NCBI RefSeq assembly: GCF_030433645.1
Contig: NZ_JAROCG010000001.1
Span: forward strand, 2,666,001-2,730,000
Source: Arthrobacter burdickii
GTDB lineage: Bacteria > Actinomycetota > Actinomycetes > Actinomycetales > Micrococcaceae
DNA: 64,000 bases
Direction of reading: 5' to 3'
Shown one piece after another: positions 41,352-50,871 of this stretch (its first letter is position 1; every line of letters starts with the position of its first letter). The position numbers and the translations under genes are program-made. The notes under the pieces are model-generated. The model saw only the letters and a list, made by a program, of their open reading frames with translations. It was not told the DNA's origin and ran no database searches.

Positions 41352-41403
41352 CCCCTCGGGTCCGCCCCGCGTCGACGGAGGGCGGGACAGGGCCAGGGCT
41401 GGC

Positions 41404-41409
41404 TAGGCT
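41404..41409 (+). promoter_or_regulatory. Leaderless-type -10 box (TAGGCT) for the GNAT gene
   Basis: TAGGCT is followed by six G residues and ATG 41416. The G-run could also act as a weak ribosome-binding site, so the leaderless reading is less certain here. Confidence 0.4.
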
Positions 41410-41415
41410 GGGGGG

Positions 41416-41892
41416 ATGAATGCCATTCGCGAAGCCCGGCCGTCCGACGTCCCGGTCATCCTCCAGCTCATCCACGACCTCGCCATCTACGAGCGCGAGC
41501 CGGACGCGGTGAAGAACACCACACAGTCCCTCCAGGATGCCCTGTTCGGGGAACGGCCCACCATCTACGCCCATGTCGTCGAGGCGCGGGGTGAGATTCA
41601 GGGCTTCGCCCTGTGGTTCCTCAACTACTCGACCTGGGAGGGGGTCAACGGCATCTACCTCGAGGACCTGTACGTGCGGCCCGAGGCGCGGGGCGCCGGC
41701 TACGGCAAGGCCCTCCTCGCCAACCTGGCGAGGATCGCCGCCGACCGTGGCTACGCCCGCGTCGAATGGTCGGTACTGAACTGGAACGAGCCGTCCATCC
41801 GCTTCTACGAGAGCCTCGGCGCCCGCCCCCAGTCGGAGTGGAGCACCTTCCGGCTGACGGGCGATGCCCTCACGAAAGTCGCTGCCCTGTGA
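41416..41892 (+). CDS. GNAT acetyltransferase, diamine/thialysine-like
   Basis: A 158-residue GCN5-type acetyltransferase. The acetyl-CoA loop is VRPEARGAGYGKALL (R-G-x-G-x-G type), preceded by GIYLEDLYV and followed by WNEPSIRFYESLGA. The overall pattern, including AIYEREPDAVKNT near the N-terminus, matches the SSAT2/thialysine acetyltransferase group, but the substrate is not proven. Its stop overlaps the next gene's GTG, so the two are coupled. Confidence 0.88.
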   Translation: MNAIREARPSDVPVILQLIHDLAIYEREPDAVKNTTQSLQDALFGERPTIYAHVVEARGEIQGFALWFLNYSTWEGVNGIYLEDLYVRPEARGAGYGKALLANLARIAADRGYARVEWSVLNWNEPSIRFYESLGARPQSEWSTFRLTGDALTKVAAL

Positions 41893-43211
41893 ACCAGGGA
41901 GCGACGCCGCCGGCCGCGGACCACACCGTCGGCCGGACGCTCGTCCTGCGCGGCCTGCGCGCGACCGGCCACGTCTTCCGCGTGCCGCTGGATCATGCGG
42001 ACCCCACCTCGGCGGACATCGAGGTGTTCGCCCGCGAGTACTCCTCCCTGGAGCACACCGACGACGAGGCCGCCCGGCTTCCCTGGCTGCTGTTCCTGCA
42101 GGGCGGGCCCGGCGGACGGGGCGTGCGCACCACGCACCTCTCCGGCTGGATGAAGGCCGCGGCCAGGGACTTCCGGATCCTCATGCTGGACCAGCGGGGC
42201 ACGGGACTGTCCACGCCGGCCGACGCCGCCACGCTCGCCTCGCTGCCGACGCCGCAGGCCCAGGCGGACTACCTCGCGCATTTCCGGGCGGATTCGATCG
42301 TGGCGGACGCCGAGCTGATCCGCCGCCGTCTCGGGAGCCCGCCCTGGACCGTCTTCGGGCAGAGCTATGGGGGCTTCTGCACCCTCACCTACCTGTCGGC
42401 GGCCCCCGCCGGGATCGAGCGCGCCCTGATCACCGGAGGACTGGCTCCACTGTCGGGCAGCCCGGACGAGGTGTACCGTGCGACGTTCGCCCGGGTCGAG
42501 GAACGCAACCGCGAGTACTTCGCCTGGTACCCGGAGGACCGGGACCTCGTCACCCGGATCGCCCGTCACGTCGAGGACGTCGAGGAGTACCTGCCCAGCG
42601 GCGAACGTCTCACGGCGCGGCGCTTCCAGATGGTCGGCTCGTTCCTCGGCGGGAACACGAGGGTCCACGGCCTCCACTACCTGCTCGAGGACGCCTTCAC
42701 GCGGGCCCCCGGCGGCCCCCGGCTGTCCGCGTCGTTCCTCGAGCAGGTCCACGGCATCGTCAGCCGGGCATCGCAGCCGCTCTATGCCCTCCTGCACGAG
42801 TCGATCTACTGCCAGGGCTCCGCCTCGGCATGGGCCGCGCAGCGGGTGCTCGAGGAGTACCCGCAGTTCCGGGAGGATGCCGCGGAGCCCCTGCTGACCG
42901 GGGAGATGATCTACCCCTGGTACTTCGAGGAAGACCCCGCGCTCCGTCCGTTGCGGGCGGTCGCCGACCTCCTCGCCGAGAAGGACGATTGGGGCACGCT
43001 GTACGACGCGGACGTCCTGGCAACCAACACCATTCCCGCCGCGGCTGCCGTCTACCGCCACGACATCTATGTCGACCGGAACCTCTCCCTGGCGACCGCA
43101 GCGGTTGTAAGGAACCTCCAGGTGTGGGAGACGGACGAGTTCCACCACGACGGGATCGCGGACGACGGCGAGGCGATCTTCGAGCGGCTCCTGTCGATGA
43201 CGCGCCCGTAG
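41889..43211 (+). CDS. Alpha/beta hydrolase, proline iminopeptidase-like
   Basis: A 440-residue serine hydrolase of the prolyl aminopeptidase (S33) group. The oxyanion loop is FLQGGPGGRG (about residue 66), then LDQRGTGLS, and the nucleophile elbow is FGQSYGGF (Ser about residue 159). A large helical cap and a C-terminal His region (YRHDIYVD, DEFHHDG) follow. It would release N-terminal residues from small peptides. GTG 41889 overlaps the GNAT stop as GTGA. A strong terminator follows. Confidence 0.9.
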   Translation: MNQGATPPAADHTVGRTLVLRGLRATGHVFRVPLDHADPTSADIEVFAREYSSLEHTDDEAARLPWLLFLQGGPGGRGVRTTHLSGWMKAAARDFRILMLDQRGTGLSTPADAATLASLPTPQAQADYLAHFRADSIVADAELIRRRLGSPPWTVFGQSYGGFCTLTYLSAAPAGIERALITGGLAPLSGSPDEVYRATFARVEERNREYFAWYPEDRDLVTRIARHVEDVEEYLPSGERLTARRFQMVGSFLGGNTRVHGLHYLLEDAFTRAPGGPRLSASFLEQVHGIVSRASQPLYALLHESIYCQGSASAWAAQRVLEEYPQFREDAAEPLLTGEMIYPWYFEEDPALRPLRAVADLLAEKDDWGTLYDADVLATNTIPAAAAVYRHDIYVDRNLSLATAAVVRNLQVWETDEFHHDGIADDGEAIFERLLSMTRP

Positions 43212-43237
43212 GAGCCGCTCGAAAGCATTGCTGCCCG

Positions 43238-43278
43238 AACACAGCAGGACCCCGCCAAGGGCGGGGTCCTGCTGTGTT
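43238..43278. terminator. Two-way terminator between the peptidase-like gene and terC-type gene
   Basis: A perfect 19-bp stem (43238-43256 with 43260-43278) has a three-base loop. It lies between two converging genes, 26 bases after one stop and 41 from the other. Confidence 0.9.
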
Positions 43279-43319
43279 CTCTGCGCGGGGATTCTGGTGC
43301 GCGGGGGTGCCTCGCCTGC

Positions 43320-44405
43320 TTAGTGGCGGCGGTCCTTGGCGCCGGCCTCGTCCGCGGCGTGATCGAGTTCCTCGTCGACGGCCGGAGAGGATGACGTACC
43401 GTCCACCGGTTCGCCCGACCGTGCGGCCGCCTTCTCGATGGCCTTGGAGCGGATCAGGCTGGCGATCACGGCGATGACGATGGTCGCGACGATCACGGCC
43501 AGGGACACGAAGGTCGGGATCTCGGGAGCCCACTCGATGTGCTCGCCGTTGTTGATGAACGGCAGCTCGTTGACGTGCATGGCATGGAGGACCAGCTTCA
43601 CGCCGATGAAGGCGAGGATCACGGAGAGCGCGTGCTTCAGGTAGATGAGGCGTGTCATCAGCCCGCCGAGCAGGAAGTAGAGCTGGCGGAGGCCCATGAG
43701 CGCGAAGATGTTCGCCGTGAAGACGATGAACGCACTCTGGGTGAGGCCGAAGATGGCGGGGATGGAGTCCACGGCGAACAGCAGGTCGGTCAGGCCGATC
43801 GTCACGAAGACGATGAGCATGGGGGTGAAAAGCTTCTTGCCGTCGACGACGGTGCGGATCTTGTTGCCGTCGTAGGACTCGGACATCGGGAGCACGGACT
43901 TGAGCTTCGCGATGAGCTTGTTGTCTCCTGCGTGTTCCTCGTCCTCGCCGGAGTCGGTGGCCTGCTTGTAGGCGGTGTAGAGGAGGAACGCACCGAAGAT
44001 GTAGAAGATCCAGCTGAAGTTCTCGATCACGGCAGCGCCCAGGGCGATGAAGATGCCGCGCAGGATCAGGGCGATGATGATGCCCACCATGAGCACTTCC
44101 TGCTGGTACTTCCTGGGTACCGAGAACCGCGCCATGATGATGATGAAGACGAACAGGTTGTCGATGCTCAGGCTGTACTCGGTGATCCAGCCGGCCACGA
44201 ACTGGCCCCCGTACTCGGGTCCCGTGAAGACGAACATCAGTGCGGCGAACACGAGGGCGAGGCCCACGTAGAAGGCGACCCACAGGCCGGCTTCCTTCAT
44301 GGAAGGCTCGTGCGGGCGCTTGACCACGAGCAGCAGATCGAACAACAGGATGATCCCGAGCACGACGAACGTGCCGATCTCGAACGCCAGGGGCAATGCG
44401 GGCAT
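43320..44405 (-). CDS. TerC-family membrane protein (probable metal exporter)
   Basis: A 361-residue integral membrane protein with about nine helices. TerC hallmarks are the acidic pairs inside membrane segments, EYSLSIDNLFVFIIIM and FAVDSIPAIFG. A charged cytoplasmic loop (residues 145-190) and a hydrophilic C-terminal tail follow. TerC-type proteins such as Alx and MeeF export Mn2+ or load it onto secreted enzymes. The probable manganese riboswitch directly upstream supports a Mn2+ role here. ATG 44405 has GGAAGG seven bases upstream. Confidence 0.92.
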   Translation of the reverse strand: MPALPLAFEIGTFVVLGIILLFDLLLVVKRPHEPSMKEAGLWVAFYVGLALVFAALMFVFTGPEYGGQFVAGWITEYSLSIDNLFVFIIIMARFSVPRKYQQEVLMVGIIIALILRGIFIALGAAVIENFSWIFYIFGAFLLYTAYKQATDSGEDEEHAGDNKLIAKLKSVLPMSESYDGNKIRTVVDGKKLFTPMLIVFVTIGLTDLLFAVDSIPAIFGLTQSAFIVFTANIFALMGLRQLYFLLGGLMTRLIYLKHALSVILAFIGVKLVLHAMHVNELPFINNGEHIEWAPEIPTFVSLAVIVATIVIAVIASLIRSKAIEKAAARSGEPVDGTSSSPAVDEELDHAADEAGAKDRRH

Positions 44406-44424
44406 GGAGTACCTTCCGGAGGGT

Positions 44425-44546
44425 GCGGTCGATTGCCGTAAGTCTCTCCGCCGCGGCGTGCTGCCGACCGACCGCTACGTCCGGCAGGGCGACGATGCCT
44501 TACGTGTTGACGTCCATAGCGCTTGGGATACTCCCCTACGTACCGC
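44425..44546 (-). ncRNA. Probable yybP-ykoY manganese riboswitch upstream of the TerC gene
   Basis: On the reverse strand the leader holds GTAGGGGAGTATCCC (the conserved GGGGAGUA loop) and, about 15 bases later, GACGTCAACACG (the CGUCA-type second loop). These are the two conserved segments that bind Mn2+ in this class. A third stem follows (CTGCCG...CGGCAG). Outer bases GCGGT (44542-44546) and ACCGC (44425-44429) can close the first helix. It ends 19 bases before the start codon, so it could control the ribosome-binding site. The assignment is by motif recognition only, without a covariance model. Confidence 0.7.
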
Positions 44547-44573
44547 CCATGGTACCCGGGCAGCGGGGAAGGC

Positions 44574-44605
44574 GGCGAATACGCACGTCACGGTGTGCAT
44601 TCGCC
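44574..44605 (-). terminator. Hairpin after uvrB, possible terminator
   Basis: GGCGAAT...ATTCGCC arms with two G-U or mismatched positions and inner GCAC/GTGT pairs. It lies 54 bases past the uvrB stop and before the TerC riboswitch. No T-run is seen. Confidence 0.45.
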
Positions 44606-44658
44606 GGCTTCCTTGACGGAACTCCCGCGTCGTCTCCTGCGGCTCTACCGCGCTCGGC

Positions 44659-46734
44659 TCAGGCGTGCCCCGCCGACTGCATCTGGCGCAGTTCCTTCTT
44701 CAGGTCGCCGACCTCGTCGCGCAGGCGCCCAGCCAGTTCGAACTGCAGCTCGGCCGCAGCAGCATGCATCTGGTCGGTGAGCTGCTGGATCAGGTCCGTG
44801 AGGTCCTCGGCAGGAACAGAGGCCAGCCCTTCGTGGCGGCCTGCGCCCTTCTTCGGTTTCCGGTTCTTGCCCGCCTCCTCGAGGAGGGCCCGCGTGTCGG
44901 CGTCCTCGCGGTTGATCGTGTCGGTGATGTCCGCGATCCGCTTCCGCAATGGAGTGGGGTCGATCCCGTGCTCGAGGTTGTGCGCGACCTGGATGGCCCT
45001 GCGCCGGTTCGTCTCGTCGATGGCGCGTTCCATGGAGTCCGTGATGCGGTCCGCGTACATGTGCACCTCCCCCGACACGTTACGGGCGGCACGCCCGATG
45101 GTCTGGATCAGGGAGGTGGTGCTCCTCAGGAAGCCCTCCTTGTCCGCGTCGAGAATGCTCACGAGCGATACCTCCGGAAGGTCCAGGCCTTCCCGGAGGA
45201 GGTTGATGCCGACCAGGACGTCGAACGTGCCCATCCGCAGTTCACGCAGGAGCTCCACCCGCCGCAGGGTATCGACGTCGGAGTGGAGGTACTCGACCTT
45301 GACGCCGTGCTCGAGGAGGTACCCGGTGAGGTCCTCGGCCATGCGCTTCGTGAGGGTGGTGACGAGCACGCGCTCGTTGACCTCCACGCGCTTGCGGATC
45401 TCACCGAGCAGGTCGTCGATCTGGCCCTTGGTCGGCTTGACGACCACCTCGGGATCGACGAGTCCGGTGGGACGGATGATCTGCTGGACGTAGCCGTCGG
45501 CCTTGCCGAGCTCGTACTTGCCCGGGGTGGCGGACAGGTACACCGTCTGGCCGATGCGCTCCAGGAACTCGTCCCACTTCAGCGGTCGGTTGTCCATGGC
45601 CGAGGGCAGCCGGAAACCGTGATCGACGAGGGTCCGCTTACGGGAGGAGTCGCCCTCGTACATGGCACCGATCTGCGGGATGGTCACGTGCGACTCGTCC
45701 ACGACCAGGAGGAAGTCGTCCGGGAAGTAGTCGAGCAGGCAGTGGGGCGCCGACGCAGGGTCCCGGCCGTCGATGTGGCGCGAATAGTTCTCGATGCCGT
45801 TGCAGAAGCCCATCTGCTGCATCATCTCGAGGTCGTAGGTGACGCGCATGCGCAGGCGCTGCGCCTCGACGAGCTTGTTCTGGGACTCGAGTTCCGCGAG
45901 CCGCTGCTGCAGCTCGTCCTCGATGTCCTCGATCGCCCTCGTCATGCGGTCGGGCCCGGCCACGTAGTGCGAAGCGGGGAAGACGTACATCTCCTCCTCC
46001 TCGCGGATCACGTTGCCGGTCAGCGGATCGAGCGTGTAGATGTTCTCGACCTCGTCGCCGAAGAACTCGATCCGCAGCGCGTGCTCCTCGTACATCGGGA
46101 TGATCTCGACCGTGTCACCGCGCACGCGGAAGGTGCCCCGGTGGAAGTCCATGTCGTTGCGCGTGTACTGCATGCCGACGAACTGCCGCAGCAACTCGTC
46201 CCTGTTCATCTGGTCACCCCGGCGCAGCGTGACCATCTTGTTGATGTACTCCTCGGGCGTCCCGAGGCCGTAGATGCAGGAGACGGTCGCGACCACGATG
46301 ACGTCCCGGCGGGTCAGCAGCGCGTTCGTGGCCGAGTGCCGGAGGCGCTCGACCTCCTCGTTGATCGACGAGTCCTTCTCGATGAAGGTGTCCGTCTGCG
46401 GGACGTAGGCCTCGGGCTGGTAGTAGTCGTAGTAGGAGACGAAGTACTCGACGGCGTTGTTGGGCAGGAGCTCGCGGAACTCGTTGGCGAGCTGCGCTGC
46501 GAGGGTCTTGTTCTGCACCATGACCAGGGTGGGGCGCTGCACCTGCTCGATGAGCCAGGCCGTCGTCGCGCTCTTGCCGGTACCGGTGGCCCCGAGGAGG
46601 ACGACGTCCTTCTCCCCCGCGTTGATGCGCTCGGCCAGTTCCTTGATCGCCGTGGGCTGGTCACCTGCCGGCTGGTACTCGCTGATGACTTCGAAAGGTG
46701 CCACGACACGCTTGATATCCTGCGCAAGACTCAT
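44659..46734 (-). CDS. uvrB: Excinuclease ABC subunit B
   Basis: A 691-residue helicase-like damage-verifying subunit of nucleotide excision repair. It has Walker [16 protein letters not shown] near residue 47, the beta-hairpin region [24 protein letters not shown] motif [11 protein letters not shown] motif VI, and a C-terminal UVR domain ([26 protein letters not shown]) that contacts UvrC. A TACCGT box lies six bases before ATG 46734. No SOS box is visible upstream, unlike at uvrA. Confidence 0.97.
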   Translation of the reverse strand: MSLAQDIKRVVAPFEVISEYQPAGDQPTAIKELAERINAGEKDVVLLGATGTGKSATTAWLIEQVQRPTLVMVQNKTLAAQLANEFRELLPNNAVEYFVSYYDYYQPEAYVPQTDTFIEKDSSINEEVERLRHSATNALLTRRDVIVVATVSCIYGLGTPEEYINKMVTLRRGDQMNRDELLRQFVGMQYTRNDMDFHRGTFRVRGDTVEIIPMYEEHALRIEFFGDEVENIYTLDPLTGNVIREEEEMYVFPASHYVAGPDRMTRAIEDIEDELQQRLAELESQNKLVEAQRLRMRVTYDLEMMQQMGFCNGIENYSRHIDGRDPASAPHCLLDYFPDDFLLVVDESHVTIPQIGAMYEGDSSRKRTLVDHGFRLPSAMDNRPLKWDEFLERIGQTVYLSATPGKYELGKADGYVQQIIRPTGLVDPEVVVKPTKGQIDDLLGEIRKRVEVNERVLVTTLTKRMAEDLTGYLLEHGVKVEYLHSDVDTLRRVELLRELRMGTFDVLVGINLLREGLDLPEVSLVSILDADKEGFLRSTTSLIQTIGRAARNVSGEVHMYADRITDSMERAIDETNRRRAIQVAHNLEHGIDPTPLRKRIADITDTINREDADTRALLEEAGKNRKPKKGAGRHEGLASVPAEDLTDLIQQLTDQMHAAAAELQFELAGRLRDEVGDLKKELRQMQSAGHA

Positions 46735-46740
46735 GCGTTA

Positions 46741-46746
46741 ACGGTA
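46741..46746 (-). promoter_or_regulatory. Leaderless-type -10 box (TACCGT) for uvrB
   Basis: Reverse-strand TACCGT is followed by six bases and ATG 46734. There is no Shine-Dalgarno sequence. Confidence 0.45.
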
Positions 46747-46816
46747 GTCCCTGGCTCTGACACTTCTCCGCGGATTTGCTGGCGGCTGAAAGGCGTCGTC
46801 CGCCCGGTCGCGCGGT

Positions 46817-47776
46817 TCAGGCCTCCGGGGCGGAGACGCTCACAGTCACCGTGACGTCGGTCGCCGGGTCGGCTCCGCGATGCACTGCCGGAGCCCCCGC
46901 GCCCGCCGCTCCGGCACGCGGGAACCCGGCCGCTGTGATGGCGTCGGAGACGGCGACCAGCTGCTCCGCCCGCTGGACCGTCACACGCACCCAGGCGGAG
47001 GCGACGTCGTCGTGTTCGGCAGGACCGGCAGGTGCGCTGTCGGCCTCGACGGAGGCCCCCGAACCCGCGGGAAGCGCCGCAGCGATCTTCGCCCGGACCC
47101 GGCGCGCCAGCCCGCTCGTCCCTGCGAGCCCCGCCGCCGTCGTCGGGACCCCTGCAGCCGCCCTGCCCGCCGCGAGGTTGTCACGGAACGGCAGGATGCG
47201 TTCGTGCCACAGCCCTTCCGTCGCCGCCAGGAGATCCTCCAGCGCGCCCTCGTTCACGAGGACTGCGTCCGCTTCGCGCAGCCGCTCGCTCCGGGACGCC
47301 TGGGCGGCGATGCGCTGTTCGGCGTCCCTGCGCTCCATGCCGCGCTGCCCGACCATCCGCTGGACCCGGAGGTCGTCCCGCGCGTCCACGACGACGACGA
47401 GATGGAAGCGCGCAGCCTGGCCGGTCTCGACCAGGAGCGGGATGTCCTCCAGCACGACGGCGTCGGCGGGCGCCGCGTCGATCAGTTCCGCCGCGCGGGC
47501 GCGTACCCGCGGATGGATGATGGCATTGAGCCGCGCGCGGGCCGTGTCGTCGCCGAAGATCAGACGACCCAGGGCGGGTCGGTCGAGTCCGCCTCCCGGC
47601 GCCAGGACCTGCGGCCCGAACGCGCCCACGACATCGTCGAGGCCCTCCGACCCCGGCTCCACCGCCTCGCGTGCCAGGAGGTCGGCATCCACGACGACGG
47701 CGCCGAGGCCGGCGAAGGAGTGGGCCACCACGGACTTGCCCGCGGCAATGCCCCCTGTCAGTCCTATGCGCAGCAT
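46817..47776 (-). CDS. coaE: Dephospho-CoA kinase with a C-terminal extension
   Basis: A 319-residue protein. The first 200 residues are CoaE, the last step of coenzyme A synthesis: P-loop LTGGIAAGKSVVAHSF, VDADLLAREAV, IIHPRVRARA and VLEDIPLLVETG. About 120 Ala-rich residues follow. Mycobacterial CoaE carries a C-terminal UPF0157/GrpB-like domain at this position; I see no GrpB motif here, so the tail is either a degenerate version or unrelated. A TAGTCT box six bases before ATG 47776 suggests a leaderless message. Confidence 0.9.
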   Translation of the reverse strand: MLRIGLTGGIAAGKSVVAHSFAGLGAVVVDADLLAREAVEPGSEGLDDVVGAFGPQVLAPGGGLDRPALGRLIFGDDTARARLNAIIHPRVRARAAELIDAAPADAVVLEDIPLLVETGQAARFHLVVVVDARDDLRVQRMVGQRGMERRDAEQRIAAQASRSERLREADAVLVNEGALEDLLAATEGLWHERILPFRDNLAAGRAAAGVPTTAAGLAGTSGLARRVRAKIAAALPAGSGASVEADSAPAGPAEHDDVASAWVRVTVQRAEQLVAVSDAITAAGFPRAGAAGAGAPAVHRGADPATDVTVTVSVSAPEA

Positions 47777-47782
47777 GAGGTC

Positions 47783-47788
47783 AGACTA
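47783..47788 (-). promoter_or_regulatory. Leaderless-type -10 box (TAGTCT) for coaE
   Basis: Reverse-strand TAGTCT is followed by six bases and ATG 47776. Confidence 0.45.
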
Positions 47789-47896
47789 GCCGGATCTCCC
47801 CCGCCCGCTGTCAAGCGTCGGCCCCTGCGCGGAGGGAGAACGGGTATGTCGGCGTCCTTCAATACGCTAAGGGGACTTATCTTCTCGAGGAGCACC

Positions 47897-49564
47897 GTGA
47901 CCATCACCCTGCAGGACCTTCAGGACACCGCCGCGTCCACCTTCGGCTGGGACGACCTGCGACCCGGCCAGGAGCGGGCCATGGAGGCGGTGCTCGAAGG
48001 GCACAGCGTCCTGTGCGTCATGCCGACCGGGTCCGGCAAGTCGGCGATCTACCAGGTGCCGGCCATGGCGCTTCCCGGCGTCGCCGTCGTGATCTCCCCC
48101 TTGATCGCCCTGCAGCACGACCAGGCGGACTCGATCAACGAGAGTGCCGGTCTTGCCCGGGCGCACGTCATCAATTCGGGCATCAGGAAGAGCGAGCTCG
48201 ACGCCGCGTGGGAGGCCGCGGAGGACGGCGACGAATCGACGCGAGCGAAGTTCCTCTTCCTCGCCCCGGAGCAGGTCGCCCGCGACGACGTCGCCGCACG
48301 CCTGCGCTCTCTCGACGTCTCACTGGTCGTCGTCGACGAGGCGCACTGCGTGTCCTCGTGGGGGCACGACTTCCGGCCGGACTACCTGCAGCTCGGCCAC
48401 CTCGTGCGCGAGCTCCGCGTGCCCGTGATAGCGCTCACGGCGACAGCCTCCCGCCCCGTGCAGAAGGAGATCGTCGAGAGGCTCCATCTGAAGGACCCGG
48501 TGGTCATGGCCATGGGCTTCGACCGCCCGAATATCTCCCTCGACGTCGTGCAGCATGTCGAGGGGGACGAGAAGCAGCGAGCCGTCCGCGACCAGGTTCT
48601 CGCGCTCGCCGGGCCGGGGCTCGTGTACGTCGCGACGAAGAAGGCGGCCGACACCTTGGCGGCAGAACTGCAGGAGCACGGAAGGAGAGCGGACGCCTAT
48701 CACGCCGGCCGGCGGAAGAAGGAGCGCGAAGCGGTCCACGAGGGCTTCCTCGACGGCACGATCGACGTGGTCGTCGCGACGACGGCCTTCGGCATGGGCA
48801 TCGACAAGCCCGACGTGCGTTTCGTCATCCATGCCGATATCTCGGATTCCCTGGACAGCTACTACCAGGAGATCGGGCGCGGCGGTCGTGACGGGCTCGA
48901 CACGCAGGCCGTCCTGCACTACCGCCCGGAGGACCTGTCCCTGCGACGGTTCTTCGCTGCGAAGTCCGTGAATCGCAACCAGGTCCGGGACCTGTTCGTG
49001 CTCATCGCCGCCCAGGACAAGCCGGTGAAGATGAAGAAACTGAAGGAGCTGTCCGGCCTGTCTCCGCGCACATTGACCGGGCTCCTCAACCTGCTCGAGA
49101 CCTCCGAAAGCATCGGCGACGGTGTGAAGGGCTACCGGGCTCGGAAGGTGTCCGCGGACGAGGCGGCGGCCAGGGCGGTGGAGCAGGCGGAGAACCGGGA
49201 GCGGATCGACCAGTCACGCGTGGAGATGGCCCGCCGCTACGCCGAGACGAAAGGGTGCCGCCGGCAGTTCCTGCTGTCCTACTTCGGTGAGGATCTGCCC
49301 GAGCCCTGCGGGAACTGCGACAACTGCACCCGGGAGGGAGCGGCCGCGGGTCCGGAGCCGGCAGAGGCGACGCCCGCTGCGGAGCACGACGTGCCCTTCG
49401 AGGTCGACGCGACGGTCGAGCACCCCGAGTGGGGTCGCGGGACCGTCATGGGCTATGAGGAGGGAATCATCACCGTTCTGTTCGACTCGGTCGGTTACAA
49501 GACCCTGTCGGTCGAGCTCGTGATGGAGAAGGACCTGCTGGCTGCCGTGCCGCCCGAAAGGTGA
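47897..49564 (+). CDS. recQ: RecQ-family ATP-dependent DNA helicase
   Basis: A 555-residue 3'-5' DNA helicase. It has motif 0 (FGWDDLRPGQERAM), Walker A MPTGSGKS, DEAHCVSSWGHDFRPDY (motif II and the aromatic-rich loop), TATASRPVQ and QEIGRGGRDG. A zinc-binding RQC part with CRRQFLLSYFGE...CGNCDNC follows. No HRDC domain follows; the end has a small beta-rich region (EHPEWGRGTVMGYEEG) found in actinobacterial RecQ. GTG 47897 has GAGGAG four bases upstream. It stands alone, divergent from coaE. Confidence 0.94.
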   Translation: MTITLQDLQDTAASTFGWDDLRPGQERAMEAVLEGHSVLCVMPTGSGKSAIYQVPAMALPGVAVVISPLIALQHDQADSINESAGLARAHVINSGIRKSELDAAWEAAEDGDESTRAKFLFLAPEQVARDDVAARLRSLDVSLVVVDEAHCVSSWGHDFRPDYLQLGHLVRELRVPVIALTATASRPVQKEIVERLHLKDPVVMAMGFDRPNISLDVVQHVEGDEKQRAVRDQVLALAGPGLVYVATKKAADTLAAELQEHGRRADAYHAGRRKKEREAVHEGFLDGTIDVVVATTAFGMGIDKPDVRFVIHADISDSLDSYYQEIGRGGRDGLDTQAVLHYRPEDLSLRRFFAAKSVNRNQVRDLFVLIAAQDKPVKMKKLKELSGLSPRTLTGLLNLLETSESIGDGVKGYRARKVSADEAAARAVEQAENRERIDQSRVEMARRYAETKGCRRQFLLSYFGEDLPEPCGNCDNCTREGAAAGPEPAEATPAAEHDVPFEVDATVEHPEWGRGTVMGYEEGIITVLFDSVGYKTLSVELVMEKDLLAAVPPER

Positions 49565-49584
49565 GGCGACACGGCAGCCGAGGA

Positions 49585-49923
49585 CTAGCGCGGCTGGGCG
49601 GGATTGGTGGGGTCACCCTGCGACGGAGGGTTGATCGGCGGTCCGGAGGTCGCCGGGCTGACCGGGGAACCACCCGCGCTGCTGGTCACCTCAGGCGTGG
49701 ACGTGCCGGCGCCCTCGGAGAGCTCGGCGCCGCCCTGCACTGCCTCCAGCCGTTGCTGGAGGACGAGCTTGATGGGGAGTCGATTCCCGTGCGCCTCCTC
49801 GTAGTCGATCAGCGCCCGCAGACCGCCCTCGTCGAGTCCCGTGATGCGGGTCGGGAGGGTTCCGAGCGGGATGTGGTCGTAGTCTGGCAGCGGCAGTGCG
49901 TCATGGCCTGATGATCCGGTCAC
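49585..49923 (-). CDS. Small DUF8129-type protein, function unknown
   Basis: A 112-residue soluble protein. The N-terminal half has the pattern LPDYDHIPLGTLPTRITGLDEGGLRALIDYEEAHGNRL, recognised as the short domain of unknown function found in many Micrococcaceae proteins. The C-terminal half is a disordered Pro/Ser/Gly tail ending NPPSQGDPTNPAQPR. GTG 49923 is preferred because AGGAG sits five bases before it; ATG 49941 overlaps that site. It converges on recQ and diverges from the GAF-ANTAR gene. Confidence 0.78.
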   Translation of the reverse strand: MTGSSGHDALPLPDYDHIPLGTLPTRITGLDEGGLRALIDYEEAHGNRLPIKLVLQQRLEAVQGGAELSEGAGTSTPEVTSSAGGSPVSPATSGPPINPPSQGDPTNPAQPR

Positions 49924-50147
49924 GTCAACTCCTAGGCTCATTGGGAAGCGTGCTTAGTAATTCCAGCCTAGGCACGGGAGATGCCGACGGGCAAGCGGCT
50001 GTTGAGTGGTTCGGACAGTGGCGGAAGCGACCGGATGGCTGTTCCTACACCCTTCGGCGGCACGGTGGAACAGCGGATTTCGCCCGGGAATCCGTGTGTA
50101 TCCTGATACTTTGTACTCAATTCGAACCTGTTGCCGAGGCTGGAACC

Positions 50148-50861
50148 GTGACTTCTCCGATGGAAGAACTGACTTTCGTCTTCGCCAGACTCAAGGGCCT
50201 CCTGCTCACGGAGGGGAAGGCCGGGCGGGCGGTCGAAGACCTCGCCGAGGCCGTGAAGAAGTCGATCCCCGGGTCCCTCGGAGCCGGGGTCTCCCTCATC
50301 GATGACCAGGGCCGACGGCGCAGCACCGGGTACACCGATGACGTCGTCGCTGCTGCCGACGAACTGCAGTACGAACTGGGCCAGGGACCCTGCCTCACCG
50401 CCTGGGCCGGCGAGACCACCATCCAGATCGACGACGTCCGGACCGACGAGCGCTGGCCGCTCTGGCGGAAGGCCGTGGCCGATCTCCCGCTGCGCGCCAC
50501 CCTGAGCACCGCGCTCGTCCACGACGGCAGGAGCATCGGCGCCCTCAAGGTCTATTCACCGCTGCCGTCGGCGTTCTCGACGCAGGACCGCAAGCAGCTC
50601 GCACTCCTCGCCTCGCCGGCGGCCACGCTCCTCGGCAGCGCCCAGCCGGACAGCGCACCCGCGGCGGCGAGCAAGGCTCTGCAGGATGCACTCGGCACGC
50701 GTGACCTCGTCCACACGGCGCGTGGGATCCTGATGGAGCGCCACCGACTGGACGCCGACACGGCAATGCGGCGGATGTTGTCGGAAGCTGCGAGCGGCGG
50801 GGCGGACCTGCGGACGGTGGCCCTGTCCGTGGTCGACGGCACCGCCGGTAGCTCGCACTAA
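50148..50861 (+). CDS. GAF and ANTAR domain antitermination regulator
   Basis: A 237-residue protein. Residues about 25-160 form a GAF sensor domain (GAGVSLIDDQGRRRSTGYTDD, QGPCLTAWAGETTIQIDDVRTDERWP). The C-terminal 55 residues are an ANTAR RNA-binding domain (RDLVHTARGILMERHRLDADTAMRRML). Such proteins bind two-hairpin RNA motifs and prevent early termination in response to a small ligand or redox cue. GTG 50148 has GAGG eight bases upstream; ATG 50160 is possible. Ligand and RNA targets are unknown. Confidence 0.88.
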   Translation: MTSPMEELTFVFARLKGLLLTEGKAGRAVEDLAEAVKKSIPGSLGAGVSLIDDQGRRRSTGYTDDVVAAADELQYELGQGPCLTAWAGETTIQIDDVRTDERWPLWRKAVADLPLRATLSTALVHDGRSIGALKVYSPLPSAFSTQDRKQLALLASPAATLLGSAQPDSAPAAASKALQDALGTRDLVHTARGILMERHRLDADTAMRRMLSEAASGGADLRTVALSVVDGTAGSSH

Positions 50862-50871
50862 GGCGTGGCCC

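Noticed and set aside
44574..44605. Recombination site or CRISPR-like repeat
   Set aside because: It is a single hairpin after uvrB, best read as a possible terminator. No repeated spaced units exist anywhere in the window.
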